Origin: Bacillota bacterium
GTDB lineage: Bacteria; Bacillota; Limnochordia; DTU087
Assembly: GCA_012798695.1 (NCBI GenBank)
Contig: JAAZMR010000070.1
Coordinates: 62,001-126,000, forward strand
Direction of reading: 5' to 3'
DNA: 64,000 bases
Notes under the pieces: generated by a model
Seen by the model: only the letters and a program-made list of their open reading frames with translations
Database searches by the model: none
What the model was told of the DNA's origin: nothing
In this document: positions 47,127 through 56,207 of the stretch, in pieces
Layout: every line of letters begins with the position of its first letter
Numbering within the stretch: position 1 is the first letter of the stretch
Program-made: the position numbers and the translations under genes

Positions 47127-47610
47127 TGCCTGGAAATTCGGTGATAATATTTCGACCGACCATATCGCTCCGGGGAGACTGTTCCACCTGCGCTCTAATT
47201 TGCCCGAGCTAGCGAAGCATGTACTGGAGGATGCAGATCCAGAATTTGCGGTTAAGGTTGCTCCCGGAGATTTTGTAGTCGGTGGCAGCAATTTCGGATT
47301 AGGCTCCAGTCGCGAACATGCTCCGACCATTATCAAGATGGCTGGAGTCAGTGCCGTCTTGGCCAAATCCTTTGCCCGGATTTTCTTTCGCAATGCCATC
47401 AATGTTGGTCTGCCTGTGCTGATCTGTGATACTGATCAGATCGCTGCCGGAGATCGCTTAGAAGTGGATTTAAGCTCCGGGACAATCCGTAACCTGACCC
47501 AAGACAAACTTCTCACAGCTTCACCCTTGCCGGATGTGATGATTCGATTATTGGCTGACGGTGGTTTGGCGGCTCATGTCGCCAAACACGGTGATCTAGT
47601 GGTTGATTGA
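47110..47610 (+). CDS. leuD: Aconitase-family small subunit (LeuD/homoaconitase type)
   Basis: This 166-residue swivel-domain subunit has [16 protein letters not shown] and the active-site motif [15 protein letters not shown]. Residues 26-29 are HLRS. In archaeal homologues this loop reads YLRT in homoaconitase and lacks the arginine in isopropylmalate isomerase, so Arg28 hints at a tricarboxylate substrate. That assignment is an inference from known loop rules. The start codon lies inside leuC. Confidence 0.88.
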   Translation: MRLQGNAWKFGDNISTDHIAPGRLFHLRSNLPELAKHVLEDADPEFAVKVAPGDFVVGGSNFGLGSSREHAPTIIKMAGVSAVLAKSFARIFFRNAINVGLPVLICDTDQIAAGDRLEVDLSSGTIRNLTQDKLLTASPLPDVMIRLLADGGLAAHVAKHGDLVVD

Positions 47611-47662
47611 ATCATTAGGTTGACTACAGCTGTTGGTAATGGAGATGTGAGGAGGAAACGGT

Positions 47663-48574
47663 TTGCCGCTAAAAGGCGATGGGCAACTTAGTCCACTACA
47701 GGCTGATCTGATCTTGCTGGGCGTGACACTGATTTGGGGAGGCACTTTTCCCGTATTAAAAATTCTAGTAACCGCATTGCAGCCTTTGTATCTGGTAGGC
47801 ATGCGCTTTCTCTTAGCCTTCGCCTTGCTCACCCCTTTTGCTTGGCCTAAGCTAAAACAGCTTAAATTCCGCACCATGGGCATCGGCATTACTCTTGGGC
47901 TGCTGATCTGGGGAGGGTATATCAGCCAAACCATCGGTATTCAATATACGACGGCATCTAAGGCGGCCTTTATCACCGCGCTGTCAGTTGTGATTACCCC
48001 GATGCTGGCTGCACTGCTCTTGCGCAAGCGGCCAGAACGGGAGGCGGTGGTGGGGGTGGTCCTGGCCACTTTGGGGCTAGGCCTTTTGACCTTGGATCTT
48101 GCTGATCCTTGGGTACTGCAGAAGGGCGACCTCTGGGTACTTGTTTGTGCTTGTCTATATGCTTTACAGATCATCATGGTAGACAGATATGGGGCGTTTG
48201 CCGATGCGCTTTTGCTTACCTGGGTCGAGATCGGTACAGTGGCGGTGGTGGGTTTGGGCGCGGCTGTTATGGCGGAATCACCGCCACAACTCAATCAAGT
48301 CAATGTCTGGGGCAGCCTTATTTACTTGGCGTTGTTTGCCACAGCGGCGGCTCAGTATCTCCAGATCAGGGTACAGCCCTATACGACACCGACGCGGGTG
48401 AGCCTCATCTTTTCTTTGGAGCCGGTTTTTGCCGCTATCCTAGCCTATCTGTTTCTGGGCGAGCGCTTGCCCCGGATCGGGCAATTAGGAGCCATTCTCA
48501 TGTTAATGGGGGTGCTTGTTTCGGAGATGGGCCATAGAAGTCAACCAGAGACGCAAACGGTGGCGGTGGATTGA
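47663..48574 (+). CDS. DMT/EamA family transporter
   Basis: This 303-residue inner-membrane protein has about ten predicted helices in two EamA repeats. Repeat starts are LLGVTLIWGGTFPVLK and DLWVLVCACLYALQIIMVD, and each repeat ends with typical LGLGLLTLD- and LEPVFAAILAYLFLGERL-like sequences. Family members export amino acids or metabolites; the substrate is unknown. The TTG start has GAGGAGG. It follows leuD by 52 bp. Confidence 0.9.
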   Translation: MPLKGDGQLSPLQADLILLGVTLIWGGTFPVLKILVTALQPLYLVGMRFLLAFALLTPFAWPKLKQLKFRTMGIGITLGLLIWGGYISQTIGIQYTTASKAAFITALSVVITPMLAALLLRKRPEREAVVGVVLATLGLGLLTLDLADPWVLQKGDLWVLVCACLYALQIIMVDRYGAFADALLLTWVEIGTVAVVGLGAAVMAESPPQLNQVNVWGSLIYLALFATAAAQYLQIRVQPYTTPTRVSLIFSLEPVFAAILAYLFLGERLPRIGQLGAILMLMGVLVSEMGHRSQPETQTVAVD

Positions 48575-48622
48575 AGCACCGCCTGATGACTATTGGAGTG
48601 CGAAGGGAGGCAGGCAGCACTT

Positions 48623-49480
48623 TTGCCATGGCAGCAGTGCTGCCGTTCCACCATCGATACAGTTTTGTTCACATTAGGGCCATTTCATATTTATGCCTAC
48701 GGTTTCATGCTGTCTTGGGGATATGCAGCTGCTGTTGTACTGGCCCTACGAGAGACGCGCCGTCGGGGTTGGTCACCAGAACTGATGCTGGATTATCTCA
48801 TCTGTGTCTTTATCGCGGGGCTGCTCATGGCTCGGATTCTGTTTGTGCTGGGGGAGCTTCCCTATTTTCTTGCCTTTCCCGAAGAGCTTTTGAGTATCAG
48901 TAACGGGCTATCCGGTTTTGGGGCGATTATCGGTTTTGGTCTGGTCACGGCTTGGGCTTTGCGCCGGTATGACTGGGATTATCGTCATCTAGCTGATATT
49001 TTGGCAGCTCCCCTAGCGATAGGAGTGGCTATCACCTCTGTGGGTACCAGCCGTGTAGGCAGGGCCACTAATGTGCTCTGGGCGGTAGTATCCGATGGGC
49101 AGGGGTTTCAACCCCTAGGTGCCTATCAAGCGATCGGATTTTACTTAACCTTTGTAATAGTTTGGAGCCTGCGCTGGAGGATTCAGTTTCCGGGTCAGAT
49201 GGGGCTGATCACAGTTTTCTGCCTGGGATTGACACGGTTTGTTGTAGGTTTCTTTGCTAAGGAATACTTGCTTTTCAATTCCAGCCAGCTTGTGGGCATA
49301 CTGGCCATGGCTCTGGTAATTCTGATCATCAGAGAAACTGATATTGGAGAATCAGCGGGTTATATGGAGCACTATAAAGCTCTGGGTCCTTCCAAAGCCC
49401 CTTGGTATCGGCGGATCCGCTGGATATGGGGGCTCTTGCTGTTGCTCAGCATATATTATCTCAGGGCACTGAGCAGGTAG
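48623..49480 (+). CDS. Lgt-like membrane protein lacking most catalytic residues
   Basis: This multi-pass protein of about 285 residues resembles prolipoprotein diacylglyceryl transferase (VLFTLGPFHIYAYGFML, about seven helices, RRGWSPELMLDYL). The family HGGL motif reads GFGAIIG, so the essential His is missing. GRxGNF reads SRVGRATN. HPxxLYE reads QPLGAY. The late GR...EGLR motif reads TR...GFFAK. Activity as Lgt is therefore doubtful. The start is uncertain: TTG 48623 behind AAGGGAGG is preferred to TTG 48593. The stop lies 34 bp from the convergent phoR. Confidence 0.7.
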   Translation: MPWQQCCRSTIDTVLFTLGPFHIYAYGFMLSWGYAAAVVLALRETRRRGWSPELMLDYLICVFIAGLLMARILFVLGELPYFLAFPEELLSISNGLSGFGAIIGFGLVTAWALRRYDWDYRHLADILAAPLAIGVAITSVGTSRVGRATNVLWAVVSDGQGFQPLGAYQAIGFYLTFVIVWSLRWRIQFPGQMGLITVFCLGLTRFVVGFFAKEYLLFNSSQLVGILAMALVILIIRETDIGESAGYMEHYKALGPSKAPWYRRIRWIWGLLLLLSIYYLRALSR

Positions 49481-49514
49481 GTGCCAAGCCAGTCTTGCCC
49501 AAGTGCGGTCTGCT

Positions 49515-50942
49515 TCAACTAGATACAGCAGCTGCCGGTATCACCTGCTCTGCGACGGCGGCGGGCAGTTTGACGGTAAAAGCCGTGCCTTCGCCGTACT
49601 CACTCTTTACCTCGATCTTGCCATGGTGTTTTTCCACAATGTGTTTGACGATAGCCAAGCCCAAACCTGTACCGCCCATCTTGCGGCAGCGGCCCTTGTC
49701 TACTCGATAGAACCGTTCAAAGATCCGATCGAGATGCTTGGCAGGGATGCCAACACCGGTGTCTCTTACCACAAGGCGGACTGTTTCACCTTCACTGTCT
49801 AGGGTTAGCCATACCTGTCCATCGGGTTCGGTGTATTTGATGGCATTGTCCAAAAGGTTGGTAATCACCTGGCGCAAAAGAGTGGCATCTCCATCCACCA
49901 AGGGCAACTGGTCGACAATCTCCATATGGAGCTCCAGTTCGGCCTCTTGGGCCAGTTCCTGGTAGCTGTCACTGATCTCCTTCACCAGGTTCACCATATC
50001 TAAAGGAAGTAGGCTGAGCGCTCTATCGGTCCCCTCCAATCTGGAAAGCTCCAGAAGATCCTTGACTAGATTCACCATACGGTCAGTTTCTGTGGAGACT
50101 ATCGTGAGGAACCGCCGGGAGGCCTCTGGGTCTTCGAGGGCCCCGTCCAGTAAAGTCTCGACGAAACCCTTGACTGAAGTCAGTGGGGTGCGCAATTCAT
50201 GGGATACATTGGCAACAAAGTCAGAACGCACTTTCTCTAGATGCTTTAGTTCGGTAATGTCATGGAGGATAGCTACAACACCGACTATCTTGCCGGTCCT
50301 CTGAGAACGGATGGGGCTGACAATGGCTCGGAAAATATAGTGTTGCGGTGAGAATAGCTGGATTTCTTGCTGAGCAGTACTCTCTTCTTGCAGCACTCGC
50401 TGGAAGAGCTGGATCAAGTCATAATTACGGATACTCTCCAGCAGATAGCGGCCTCGGCTGTCCGGAGAGATACCCAATAGGTTGCGGGCAGCGGGATTGA
50501 CCATAGTGATTCTTAGGTCCTTGTCAACTACGATCAAGGAATCCACTAAGCTAGATAATATAGCATTTAGATGGTTGCGGTGTCGGTTGGCCTCTTCGAC
50601 CAATAGGGCATAGTGCCCGGCCATGGCATTAATGGCATCACTCAATTCTACAAACTCAGCATCTCCGGTTGAGCGTAAGATGACGCGTTCATCCAATTCA
50701 CCCTGAGTTACCCGATTAATGGCCACCTGCATACTGTGAATGGGTTCAAAGAAGTGGCCTTGGGTATATAGGTAGGTGAGGTAAACTGAGATGCCACTGA
50801 CCAACAGGATCCAGATCGGCCACCAAATCGTGGCTCGCAGCCACCAAAAACCAAGCACACTTGCCAGTACGGTGCAAAGGACCAGCAGTGCCTGAAACAC
50901 TATAGTCTTCCAGCTTAGGCGTTGAAAGCGGGAATCGTCCAT
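49515..50942 (-). CDS. phoR: Sensor histidine kinase, PhoR-like
   Basis: This 475-residue membrane kinase has two helices, at about 13-35 and 40-60, joined by a very short loop, so there is almost no external sensor. It continues with a HAMP segment (EPIHSMQVAINRVTQGELDE), a PAS domain (LSSLVDSLIVVDKDLRITMVNPAA), the HisKA motif FVANVSHELRTPLTSVKGF and an ATPase domain with NLLDNAIKYT, DTGVGIP, ERFYRVDKG and GGTGLGLAIVK. It probably phosphorylates the regulator encoded 3 bp upstream. Phosphate sensing is only a family-based guess. Confidence 0.9.
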   Translation of the reverse strand: MDDSRFQRLSWKTIVFQALLVLCTVLASVLGFWWLRATIWWPIWILLVSGISVYLTYLYTQGHFFEPIHSMQVAINRVTQGELDERVILRSTGDAEFVELSDAINAMAGHYALLVEEANRHRNHLNAILSSLVDSLIVVDKDLRITMVNPAARNLLGISPDSRGRYLLESIRNYDLIQLFQRVLQEESTAQQEIQLFSPQHYIFRAIVSPIRSQRTGKIVGVVAILHDITELKHLEKVRSDFVANVSHELRTPLTSVKGFVETLLDGALEDPEASRRFLTIVSTETDRMVNLVKDLLELSRLEGTDRALSLLPLDMVNLVKEISDSYQELAQEAELELHMEIVDQLPLVDGDATLLRQVITNLLDNAIKYTEPDGQVWLTLDSEGETVRLVVRDTGVGIPAKHLDRIFERFYRVDKGRCRKMGGTGLGLAIVKHIVEKHHGKIEVKSEYGEGTAFTVKLPAAVAEQVIPAAAVSS

Positions 50943-50945
50943 ATC

Positions 50946-51635
50946 TTATCGGGGCTCCTCCACTTTATAGCCTACACCATGTACAGTATGGATATAGCGA
51001 GGTCGCGCTGGGTCCTCATTCATCTTCTGTCGCAACCGCCGGATATGCACATCAACCGTTCTAGTCTCGCCACCATAGTCATACCCCCACACTGTCTCGA
51101 GCAGTACGTCGCGGCTGAGAACCTTGCCCTTGTTGCGCACCAAGACTAGCAAGAGATCAAACTCCTTGGGAGTCAGAACCAGCAGCTCGTCATCTAAAGT
51201 AACCTGGTGGCGATCTATATCAATACGCAAACCCTCGAGAGTGACCACATGTTCACTAGCCGGTGCCGCTTGGGATGCTCGGCGCAAAGCGGCCCTCACT
51301 CTGGCGATGAGTTCTTTGGGGCTGAAAGGTTTGGTCACATAGTCATCAGCACCCATTTCCAGGCCTTTGATCTTGTCTGGTTCCTCATCTTTAGCAGTGA
51401 GCATGATGATGGGTACTGCTGACACCTTGCGCAATTCCTTACAGACTGCCCACCCATCTTTTAAGGGCAACATGATATCCAAAAGCACCAAGTCTGGTTT
51501 TTCCCGCTCGAACACAGCTATAGCTTCATCTCCGTCATAGGCAGTAACAACTTGCCAGTCCTCTTTCTCCAGGTTAAACCTAATCAACTCAACGATAGAT
51601 TGCTCATCATCAACCACCAGGATCTTCTCCGGCAT
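50946..51635 (-). CDS. phoP: OmpR-family response regulator, PhoP/PhoB-like
   Basis: This 229-residue regulator has a receiver domain with the acidic pair in ILVVDDEQ, the phospho-acceptor Asp in LVLLDIMLP, and TAKDEE and TKPFSPKEL. The C-terminal winged helix has LTPKEFDLLLVLVRNKGKVLSR and TVDVHIRRLRQK. The start at 51635 follows AGAGGGGAG; longer readings are unlikely. An extended -10 promoter lies 47-55 bp upstream, divergent from the valS promoter. Confidence 0.93.
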   Translation of the reverse strand: MPEKILVVDDEQSIVELIRFNLEKEDWQVVTAYDGDEAIAVFEREKPDLVLLDIMLPLKDGWAVCKELRKVSAVPIIMLTAKDEEPDKIKGLEMGADDYVTKPFSPKELIARVRAALRRASQAAPASEHVVTLEGLRIDIDRHQVTLDDELLVLTPKEFDLLLVLVRNKGKVLSRDVLLETVWGYDYGGETRTVDVHIRRLRQKMNEDPARPRYIHTVHGVGYKVEEPR

Positions 51636-51681
51636 TCTAACTCTCCCCTCTAAGTTACCAGTACCCCAGTACCACAGTACT

Positions 51682-51690
51682 ATTATAACA
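51682..51690 (-). promoter_or_regulatory. Extended -10 promoter of phoP-phoR
   Basis: On the minus strand the sequence reads TGTTATAAT, a TGn extension joined to a perfect TATAAT. No good -35 box is present, as usual for this class. Confidence 0.65.
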
Positions 51691-51700
51691 TAACCGTCTA

Positions 51701-51729
51701 TTGACATCGCCCCTGGGGTCAGGTAGAAT
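51701..51729 (+). promoter_or_regulatory. SigA-type promoter of the valS T-box leader
   Basis: TTGACA (51701-51706) and TAGAAT (51724-51729) are separated by exactly 17 bp. Transcription should begin near 51736, giving a leader of about 315 nt. Confidence 0.85.
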
Positions 51730-51735
51730 TGAGAC

Positions 51736-52016
51736 AAATCATGACAAGGCACGACTGTGAAAGGGAGGAGTAGGTAATTACCGCCGTCAGAGAGGGAGTT
51801 TCAGCGGCTGCAAGATCTCCCCGGTAGGAATTGCTGAAGGTCGCCCTGGAGTCGCCATTCGAACACTGTACTTGCAAAGCACAGCTAGTAGGCATGGCCG
51901 GGTCAGCCCGTTACAGCATGAAGTGCTGCTGGTTCAACAGTTGTATCGGACCGGCAGAAATAAGGTGGTACCGCGGAAGTCTGAGCTTTCGTCCTTGTGG
52001 ACGGGAGCTTTTTTGG
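51736..52016 (+). ncRNA. T-box leader with terminator, upstream of valS
   Basis: The T-box sequence AAGGTGGTACCGCGG lies at 51962-51976. It is followed by an 11-bp terminator stem (51984-51994 with 51999-52009, two G-U pairs) and TTTTTT. Upstream, GGAGGAGTAGGTAATTACC, AGAGAGGG and GGAATTGCTGAAGGTCGCC resemble stem-I elements. Uncharged tRNA(Val) should favour antitermination. The specifier codon could not be fixed; GTA at 51868-51870 is only a candidate. Confidence 0.93.
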
Positions 52017-52052
52017 TTGTCAGTTAGTTTGCGCGAAGAGGAGGCGTGAGCA

Positions 52053-54740
52053 ATGTCAAAGACAAACGAGACGACTAGATTATTAGCGGCAGAGGTCAGA
52101 GAGATCTCCACAGTCTATGATCCCCATGCCGTAGAAGCTAAATGGTATAGGATTTGGGAGGAGCGGGGATATTTTCATGCCGAGGTAGAAAAGGATAAGC
52201 CGCCTTTTTGTATTGTAATTCCGCCTCCCAACATTACGGGACAGTTGCATTTAGGCCATGCGATGGATACAACCATGCAGGATATTATTATTCGTTGGAA
52301 GCGGATGCAGGGATACAATGCTACCTGGATTCCCGGTATGGATCATGCTGGGATTGCCACACAGGCAAAGGTGGAAGAGCACCTAAGGGAAAGCCAGGGA
52401 CAGAGCCGCTATGATCTGGGAAGAGAGAAGTTCATAGAAAGGGTATGGGAATGGAAAGAGGAATACGGTGGCCGTATTCTGAGGCAGCTGCGGCGATTGG
52501 GAGCATCGTGTGATTGGGAACGGCAGCGGTTTACCATGGATGAAGGCTGTTCCCAGGCGGTCAGAGAAGTATTTGTCGAGCTATATAACAAGGGCCTGAT
52601 TTATCAAGGAGATTATATTATCAATTGGTGCCCACGCTGTAGTACCGCTCTCTCCGATATTGAGGTAGAGCATGAAGATACCATTGGTCACCTTTGGCAC
52701 ATCAAATATCCCTTGGCGGATGGGTCAGGCCAGCATGTCGTAGTGGCTACGACCCGGCCGGAAACTATGCTCGGCGATACGGCCATAGCCGTCAATCCGG
52801 ATGATCCACGCTATCAGCATTTGGTGGGTAGGACGTGTATTCTACCCTTGATGGAACGAGAGATACCAATTGTAGCCGATGAGTATGTCGATATGGAGTT
52901 TGGCACCGGCATGGTAAAGATCACGCCTGCCCACGATCCCAATGACTTTGAGGTGGCCCAAAGGCATGATTTACCGGCGATACTGGTTTTGGATGGCGAA
53001 GCCAAGATCACGGAGGCGGGGGGCAAGTATCAGGGCTTGGATCGGTATGAGGCTCGAGAGGCAGTGGTGAGGGACCTTCAGTCCCAAGGGCTGCTTGAGA
53101 AAATCGTAGAACATGAGCATGCCGTAGGCGAGTGTACTCGCTGTGGCTATACTGTGGAGCCTATTCTCAGTAAGCAGTGGTTTGTTAAAATGAAGCCCTT
53201 AGCAGAGCCGGCTATTGCTGCGATTGTCGAAGGGGATAGCCGCTTCGTTCCCGAACGGTTTAGCAAAAACTACCTCAACTGGATGGAGAATGTGCGGGAT
53301 TGGTGTATTTCTCGTCAGCTGTGGTGGGGGCATAGGGTGCCGGTTTGGTACTGTGCCTGTGGAGAAGTCATTGTAGCCAAGGAAGATCCCACGGTCTGCC
53401 CTGTCTGTGGCAGTCAAGCACTACGTCAGGATTCAGATGTCTTGGATACGTGGTTTAGCTCTGCTCTCTGGCCTTTTTCTACCTTGGGTTGGCCGGAACA
53501 GACAGAGGACTTGGAGCATTTTTATCCAACATCAGTCTTGGTCACCGGGTTTGACATTATTTACTTCTGGGTGGCGAGAATGATGTGCATGGGTCTCGAA
53601 TTTATGGGTGAAGTTCCCTTCCGGGATATTCTAATTCATGGGCTGATTCGGGACCCCTTGGGACGGAAAATGAGTAAGTCCTTAGGCAATGGAGTCGATC
53701 CCATTGAAGTTATCGAGAAATTTGGCGCCGATGCTCTGCGATTCAGCTTGGTGATTGGTACCTCCCCCGGTAATGATACTCGGTATCGGGAGGAGAAGGT
53801 GGAAGCTTATCGTAATTTCGCCAATAAGATCTGGAATGTCTCCCGGTTTGCGCTGATGAACCTCGGTGATTTCCAACCAGATGGTTTGAGTATAGACGAT
53901 CTAGAGTTAGGCCTGCCCGAACGGTGGATTCTCAGCCGGTATCAGGGCATTATCGAGGAAACTACCCGGTGGTTGGAGAGATATGATCTAGGTGAAGCGG
54001 CCCGGGCCTTATATGATTTTATCTGGACTGAGCTCTGTGACTGGTATGTAGAGATGATCAAACCTCGCCTATATGGACGGTCGGGGCAAGCCGCCAAAGC
54101 GGCCTCACAATATGTGCTCTGGTATGTACTGGAAGGGACTCTTCGCTTGCTGCATCCTTTCATGCCGTTTATTACCGAGGAAGTCTGGCAATATCTGCCC
54201 CACGCAGGTGATACCATCATGTTGGCTAGCTGGCCCGAGGCCGAGGCCTATGCCGATGAAGAGGCAGAAGCCAAAATGACGGCAGTGATGGATATGGTTC
54301 GAGCGATCCGCAATATTAGGAATGAGAAGAAGGTCGCTCCCGGCAAAGAGATTCCAGTGATTATCCATGCCGGAGCAAATGAGCTGGGCCTGGTGCGGGA
54401 AGCGGAAGCGTACTTGAAGGTACTTGCTCGGATCGGTGACTTAAGACTACAGCCTTTGGAGACCACCAAGCCCGAAAAAGCGGTAACAGCTGTAGCTGGT
54501 GGTGTGGAAATGTATTTGCCGCTAGCCGGTCTGGTGGATATTGAGCAGGAAATCGCTCGATTGAAAAAAGAACTGGAGGTAACTGGGCAGGAAATCAAGA
54601 GAGCTCAGGGGAAGCTGGCCAATTCAGGTTTTGTGAATAAAGCTCCAGCTGAGATTGTGGAAAGAGAGAGGCAGAAATTGATCACCTTGCAAGAGAAAAA
54701 GATAACACTGCAGGACCGGTTGCAGGAACTCACTGACTAA
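52053..54740 (+). CDS. valS: Valyl-tRNA synthetase
   Basis: This 895-residue class-I synthetase has the HIGH motif HLGH at residues 66-69, the editing domain (VVVATTRPETMLGDTA), zinc-binding cysteines (CTRCGYTVEPILSKQWF and CPVCGS), the KMSKS motif in GRKMSKSLGNG, an anticodon-binding helical domain and a C-terminal coiled-coil arm (EIARLKKELEVTGQEIKRA). The full length is normal. It is controlled by the T-box leader. Confidence 0.98.
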   Translation: MSKTNETTRLLAAEVREISTVYDPHAVEAKWYRIWEERGYFHAEVEKDKPPFCIVIPPPNITGQLHLGHAMDTTMQDIIIRWKRMQGYNATWIPGMDHAGIATQAKVEEHLRESQGQSRYDLGREKFIERVWEWKEEYGGRILRQLRRLGASCDWERQRFTMDEGCSQAVREVFVELYNKGLIYQGDYIINWCPRCSTALSDIEVEHEDTIGHLWHIKYPLADGSGQHVVVATTRPETMLGDTAIAVNPDDPRYQHLVGRTCILPLMEREIPIVADEYVDMEFGTGMVKITPAHDPNDFEVAQRHDLPAILVLDGEAKITEAGGKYQGLDRYEAREAVVRDLQSQGLLEKIVEHEHAVGECTRCGYTVEPILSKQWFVKMKPLAEPAIAAIVEGDSRFVPERFSKNYLNWMENVRDWCISRQLWWGHRVPVWYCACGEVIVAKEDPTVCPVCGSQALRQDSDVLDTWFSSALWPFSTLGWPEQTEDLEHFYPTSVLVTGFDIIYFWVARMMCMGLEFMGEVPFRDILIHGLIRDPLGRKMSKSLGNGVDPIEVIEKFGADALRFSLVIGTSPGNDTRYREEKVEAYRNFANKIWNVSRFALMNLGDFQPDGLSIDDLELGLPERWILSRYQGIIEETTRWLERYDLGEAARALYDFIWTELCDWYVEMIKPRLYGRSGQAAKAASQYVLWYVLEGTLRLLHPFMPFITEEVWQYLPHAGDTIMLASWPEAEAYADEEAEAKMTAVMDMVRAIRNIRNEKKVAPGKEIPVIIHAGANELGLVREAEAYLKVLARIGDLRLQPLETTKPEKAVTAVAGGVEMYLPLAGLVDIEQEIARLKKELEVTGQEIKRAQGKLANSGFVNKAPAEIVERERQKLITLQEKKITLQDRLQELTD

Positions 54741-54762
54741 ACGAGTGAGATGACCATAGCCG

Positions 54763-54791
54763 AGGACCCGGTCCGTATGGGGCCGGGTCCT
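54763..54791 (+). terminator. Hairpin between valS and folC
   Basis: AGGACCCGG pairs with CCGGGTCCT (54763-54771 with 54783-54791). No proper T run follows, so read-through into folC is likely. Confidence 0.45.
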
Positions 54792-54835
54792 ACCAATTTG
54801 CACGATTGCGAAATCCACAGGGAGGGGTTGAGGGG

Positions 54836-56182
54836 ATGGAAGTACATAGATATGTGGCCAATTTAGGTTCGACACTGAATCGTCCTGGACTGGAACGCAT
54901 CCATGCCATGTTGGAGCATCTGGATCACCCGGAATGTGATTTTGAGATTATACACGTAGTCGGTACCAATGGAAAGGGGTCGACTGCCCAATTCATTGCT
55001 TCAATCCTACAAGCTGCCAAAAAGCAGGTGGGCTTGTTTACATCACCCCACCTGACAAAATTTAATGAACGTATTCAGGTAGATGGTATTCCAATATCGG
55101 ACGAGGTACTAGATGATATTTTCCAAGAGCTTTATCCCTGTCTGGAAGGGCTGGCTGGTACTGCATATGGCCAGCCAGGTATGTTTGAAGTCGCCACTGC
55201 CCTAGCTCTCAAGTATTTTTCCGTTGCAGGTGTGGACTATGCCATTCTCGAGGCGGGATTGGGAGGCCGTTATGATGCAACCCATATAGGCAATCCTGCT
55301 ATCACAGTGTTTACCCATATAGATTTGGATCACACTGAGATCCTGGGAGATACGGTGGACTTGATCGCGGAAGAGAAGGCGGATGTGATTTATTCCGGGG
55401 GCATAGTGGTCACGGCCCCACAGGCTGCTAGTGTAAAGCGGGTCATTAACAGAGTAGCTAGGGAGCGCGGGGCTCGAGTCATAGATGTCGAAACCGAGTA
55501 TCGGGTAGAGGGCGCACTGCCCCAGTCGTCTGGAACCAGTTTTTCTGTTTCTAGTCGGGATCATTGGCGTCACCTGCAAATTGGTCTGTTGGGCCTGTTT
55601 CAGATTACCAATGCCGTTACGGCTTTGGCAGCTGTCGATGCACTGGCAGAAAAGGGGTTGACATTGACTGATGCCCAAGTGGTGCGTGGTTTGGCCGCTG
55701 CCAACTGGCCGGGACGCCTAGAAAAGGTAGGCCAAGAGCCGCTGGTATTACTGGATGGAGCCCATAACCTTGATGGCTGCCGACAGCTAGCCGCTACTTT
55801 GCCAGTGTATTTTACCTGGGATCGGTTGCACTTGATCATGAGCATTGTCGGGGAGAAGCCTGCCCAGGCCATGCTGCAAGTGCTGCTGCCCCAGGTCGAT
55901 CATGTAGTTTTTACGGTCCCTCAAACCAGCCGCACCCAGCCGATGGAGCCAGCTGCTCTTTTGCAGTTAGCAGAGGGCATGGTAGAGGAGATGGACACTG
56001 CGCCTTCCTTTGATGTTGCTTTTGAGAAAGCAAGACAGGGTGCTCATAGTCGGGACTTGATTTGCATCTGTGGCTCACTGTATCTTGTGGGTGAGGCTCG
56101 GAAACAACTATTGGCCGCGGAGAACCTGCAGGGATTGTGCAGTCCTACGCAGAAAACATTAAGGCAAGGTAGAATGGCCTAG
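54836..56182 (+). CDS. folC: Folylpolyglutamate synthase / dihydrofolate synthase
   Basis: This 448-residue Mur-ligase-fold enzyme adds glutamate to folates and dihydropteroate. The ATP-binding loop is VVGTNGKGSTAQF. FTSPHLTKFNERI, LEAGLGGRYDATHIG, FTHIDLDHTEILGDT and LDGAHNLDGCRQLA are characteristic. ATG 54836 with GGGAGGGG is chosen over an upstream alternative at 54806. valS-folC is a common Firmicute order. Confidence 0.96.
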   Translation: MEVHRYVANLGSTLNRPGLERIHAMLEHLDHPECDFEIIHVVGTNGKGSTAQFIASILQAAKKQVGLFTSPHLTKFNERIQVDGIPISDEVLDDIFQELYPCLEGLAGTAYGQPGMFEVATALALKYFSVAGVDYAILEAGLGGRYDATHIGNPAITVFTHIDLDHTEILGDTVDLIAEEKADVIYSGGIVVTAPQAASVKRVINRVARERGARVIDVETEYRVEGALPQSSGTSFSVSSRDHWRHLQIGLLGLFQITNAVTALAAVDALAEKGLTLTDAQVVRGLAAANWPGRLEKVGQEPLVLLDGAHNLDGCRQLAATLPVYFTWDRLHLIMSIVGEKPAQAMLQVLLPQVDHVVFTVPQTSRTQPMEPAALLQLAEGMVEEMDTAPSFDVAFEKARQGAHSRDLICICGSLYLVGEARKQLLAAENLQGLCSPTQKTLRQGRMA

Positions 56183-56207
56183 AGCAATCTCGAGTGGGGT
56201 GAGAGGT

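Noticed and set aside
51868-51870. GTA as the T-box specifier codon
   Set aside because: It is kept only as a candidate because the stem-I fold could not be drawn with confidence by eye.
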